From: an uncultured Acidimicrobiales bacterium | Lineage (GTDB): Bacteria > Actinomycetota > Acidimicrobiia > Acidimicrobiales > CALAML01 | Assembly: GCA_937925845.1 (NCBI GenBank) | Contig: CALAML010000020.1 | Location: 1 to 42,201 of the forward strand | Reading direction: 5' to 3' | DNA: 42,201 bases | Shown: piece after piece, positions 40,326 to 42,201 of the stretch | Numbering within the stretch: the stretch's first letter is position 1 | How the letters are laid out: each line of letters opens with the position of its first letter | Position numbers and translations under genes: made by a program | Notes under the pieces: model-generated | What the model was told of the DNA's origin: nothing | What the model saw: only the letters and a program-made list of their open reading frames with translations | The model's database searches: none

Positions 40326-41527
40326 CGCGCGTCAACCAACTCGTCGAGTGTGCGGCGGATGATGGTGGCGATGGTGTTGCAGTCGGCTGGGGTCATGGCC
40401 AACGGGATTCGCATATCGCAGAGTCCGGCCAACACCTGCGAGCTCGACGGGAGAGCGGCTGACTCGGCGTAACGCCAATGGTCGAAGCGGCTGGTGAAGC
40501 CCACCGGATCGGGGCGGCCGAACCACTTGATCGGTACCCCGTGCTGGGCGCAACGGTCGACCCATTCGGTCATCGCCGACTCGCTCGCACCCTCGATGTT
40601 GAACTGAATCGACGAGGCGACGAAGTGCTCGTTGGCCGGCCGCTTCGGTAACCGAATCCTCGGGTCGGCATCGAGGTGTTCGGCGAGGCGGCGATACCGG
40701 TCGTTCCACACCGAGGCCCGCTCTTCGAGCAGTTCCAGTTGCGGAGCCACCACCGCGGCGGCCAGCGCCGACATGCGCATCGAGAGGTTCGGGGTGGTCA
40801 TGCGGTGGCGTTCGATCACCTCGGTTGGTGGCGGGGTGCCGTGCTGGGCGTACAACATATAGGAGCCGCTGAGGAGAATGGCCCGCGCCGCCACGTCCTC
40901 ATCGTCGGTCACCAACAGCCCGCCCTCGCCCGAGTTCACGTGCTTGAAGGTTTGGGTGGAGAAGCCGCCGACGGCGCCGAAGGTGCCGGTGGGCTGAGCA
41001 CCCCACGATGCTCCCATGGTGTGGGCACAGTCCTCCACCACCGTCAGACCGAGCTCGGTGGCCGCCCCCATCAGCGTCTCCATATCGACGATGTGGCCTC
41101 GCATATGCGATAGCAGCAACACCTTTGCCCCCGAGCGGGTCGCCGCCTCCGCCAGGTCGTCGAGATCGATCACGTAGTCGGGGGTAATGCCCACGAACTC
41201 CGGCTGTCCGCCGGCATGGGCCACCGCACCCGGCACCGGCGCCAGAGTGAAGGCGTTCATCAAGACCGGTTCGCCCTGCTCCAACCCGACGGCCATGAGC
41301 GCGGCGGCAAGCGAGGCGCCACAGCTGTTGAAGGCCACGCAGTATCGGGCGCCGACCAGCTCCGCAAAGGCCGCTTCGAGCCGGGCCACATCCAGCTCTT
41401 CGGCTCCGGCCTCGCCGTAACGAAACAGTCGACCCGAGGTCATCAACTCGTTGGCCCGCGCTACGCCGGCCGCCGGAATTGGCGGCTGGCCGGTGAAGTC
41501 GAGATCGATAACGGGAATAGCTGTCAC
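40322..41527 (-). CDS. DegT/DnrJ/EryC1-family PLP aminotransferase-like protein
   Basis: 401-residue fold-type I PLP protein of the sugar-aminotransferase-like family. VARLEAAFAELVGARYCVAFNSCGASLAAALMAVGL is the small-domain start, VVEDCAHTMGASW carries the PLP-contacting Asp, and GGFSTQTFKHVNSGEGG holds the Lys of the Schiff base with the typical S-T-x-x-x-K-H-x-x-S-G-E-G-G signature. Members aminate nucleotide-sugars or cyclitols, or act as dehydratases. The GTG at 41527 is chosen to avoid overlap with the divergent gene at 41546; a longer form from GTG 41596 is possible. No clear ribosome site, so the mRNA may be leaderless. It converges with TetR (4-bp overlap of the ends). Confidence 0.85.
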   Translation of the reverse strand: MTAIPVIDLDFTGQPPIPAAGVARANELMTSGRLFRYGEAGAEELDVARLEAAFAELVGARYCVAFNSCGASLAAALMAVGLEQGEPVLMNAFTLAPVPGAVAHAGGQPEFVGITPDYVIDLDDLAEAATRSGAKVLLLSHMRGHIVDMETLMGAATELGLTVVEDCAHTMGASWGAQPTGTFGAVGGFSTQTFKHVNSGEGGLLVTDDEDVAARAILLSGSYMLYAQHGTPPPTEVIERHRMTTPNLSMRMSALAAAVVAPQLELLEERASVWNDRYRRLAEHLDADPRIRLPKRPANEHFVASSIQFNIEGASESAMTEWVDRCAQHGVPIKWFGRPDPVGFTSRFDHWRYAESAALPSSSQVLAGLCDMRIPLAMTPADCNTIATIIRRTLDELVDAR

Positions 41528-41545
41528 TTGGGCCAGAGTAGTGGG

Positions 41546-42201
41546 GTGCCAGAGAACTCCTTGATCCAGAACATCATCGACCGGGTCTCGACTCACCTGC
41601 TTGACCCGCCGCGGGGTGACGATCCTGTCATCCGCTTGGCCTCACCGGCGGATTTGCGAGATCGATTTGGCCAAACAGTGGGCCTGGGCTTCGCCGATGA
41701 TGCCGCGGCCCAGCCGGAAACGGCGGTGCTGGAGGCCGTAGACCAGGTGCTCGAGTACTCGATGCAGACCAGCCATCCACGCTTCGTAAACCAGAACTTT
41801 GCCGGACCCGACCCGATCTCAGTAGTCGGCGACTGGCTCGGCGCCACCCTCAACACCACCGGCGCCACCTTCGAAGTAGCCCCGGTCTTTACGCTCATGG
41901 AAAGCGCGGTGCTGCACAAGCTCGGTCGCCTGGCCGGGTACGTGACCGGAGCCGAGGCCGACGACCTGATGCCGGTCCTGCCGCGGGGGATGTTCTGCGC
42001 TGGCGGATCGATGGGCACACTCTTTGGTCTGCAATTGGCCCGGCACCGCCACCAGCCCGACCTCACCACCGCGGGAGCAAACGGCGACCGGCTGGCCATC
42101 TTCGTATCGGCCAGCGGCCACTATGCCGCAGCCAAGTCAGCCGCTCTGCTCGGAATCGGCACCGAGGGAGTGGTGAAGGTCGACACCGATGCCGACGGCG
42201 C
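41546..42201 (+). CDS. Group II PLP-dependent decarboxylase (partial, C-terminus beyond window)
   Basis: About 218 N-terminal residues are visible, with no stop before the edge. SHPRFVNQNFAGPDPISVVGDWLGATLNTTGATFEVAPVFTLME matches the substrate/PLP region of glutamate, sulfinoalanine and aromatic-amino-acid decarboxylases. GMFCAGGSMGTLFGLQLARHR and FVSASGHYAAAKSAALLGIG are further family blocks, the latter with the His that stacks on PLP. The PLP Lys lies beyond the window. The GTG at 41546 is 18 bases from the divergent aminotransferase start; its ribosome site is weak, so the start is provisional. Sulfinoalanine or aspartate decarboxylase is possible; the substrate is not decidable here. 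Confidence 0.82.
   Translation, partial: MPENSLIQNIIDRVSTHLLDPPRGDDPVIRLASPADLRDRFGQTVGLGFADDAAAQPETAVLEAVDQVLEYSMQTSHPRFVNQNFAGPDPISVVGDWLGATLNTTGATFEVAPVFTLMESAVLHKLGRLAGYVTGAEADDLMPVLPRGMFCAGGSMGTLFGLQLARHRHQPDLTTAGANGDRLAIFVSASGHYAAAKSAALLGIGTEGVVKVDTDADG

Overview
The window is a gene-dense, GC-rich stretch with frequent GTG starts, ATGA/TGATG stop-start overlaps and apparent leaderless promoters. Acyl-CoA, CoA-transferase, P450, Rieske, F420-type (LLM) and SDR enzymes are abundant. This points to a free-living, aerobic, high-GC actinobacterium, plausibly of the Acidimicrobiia. That placement is inference from gene content and protein style; no rRNA, tRNA or other taxonomic marker is present. 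There is no CRISPR array, transposase, integrase or phage cluster.

Layout. (1) 1-8081: a flavin split-barrel protein (cut by the left edge) is divergent from an acyl-CoA dehydrogenase. Then follows a tightly packed co-directional run: SDR, ThuA-like protein and an acetoin-dehydrogenase-type 2-oxoacid dehydrogenase set (acoA, acoB, acoX, acoC). No E3 is present. (2) 8154-11599: a kinase-like phosphotransferase and an SDR on the minus strand, divergent from a cytochrome P450. (3) 11641-16075: cytochrome bd oxidase (cydAB), divergent from a GlxA/AraC-type regulator and an isonitrile-hydratase-like DJ-1/PfpI protein. (4) 16180-17500: a tiny Cys-rich protein, a DUF2892 membrane protein, and an ECF sigma factor with a zinc-finger anti-sigma; a decayed isoprenylcysteine-methyltransferase-like gene lies opposite. 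(5) 17774-24471: a sulfur and thiol-redox region. It holds a thioredoxin-like lipoprotein, CcdA, a small membrane protein, a divergent GntR/UTRA regulator, a SulP transporter, a rhodanese-DUF2892 protein and a persulfide-dioxygenase-rhodanese fusion. (6) 24576-33510: an F420-type oxidoreductase divergent from a molybdopterin oxidoreductase, a Thr-rich surface protein, a CaiB/BaiF CoA-transferase, a Rieske oxygenase, a DUF1353 membrane protein and small proteins. (7) 33564-42201: a TauE/SafE transporter, a PhyH-type oxygenase, a second LLM oxidoreductase, a sulfotransferase, a VOC protein, an alpha/beta hydrolase divergent from a TetR regulator, a DegT-type aminotransferase and the start of a group II PLP decarboxylase.

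Most striking observation: the thioredoxin-like lipoprotein (17774-18337, minus strand) is interrupted by a single in-frame TGA exactly where the first cysteine of its CxxC active site should be (W-A-P-W-TGA-V-R-C). Both flanks are intact. A small hairpin with a GGUC loop lies about 26 nt downstream, where a bacterial SECIS would sit. This is a good selenocysteine candidate (UxxC), coupled by stop-start overlap to CcdA.

Regulation visible in the sequence: a near-identical 24-bp palindrome (half-site CTAACCG/CGGTTAG) occurs upstream of four separate catabolic loci, suggesting a TetR-type regulon. GTAC-centred inverted repeats overlap the promoters of the GntR/small-membrane-protein pair and of sulP, suggesting that the GntR protein controls the sulfur region. 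Tandem TACnnnnGTA direct repeats precede the TetR gene.
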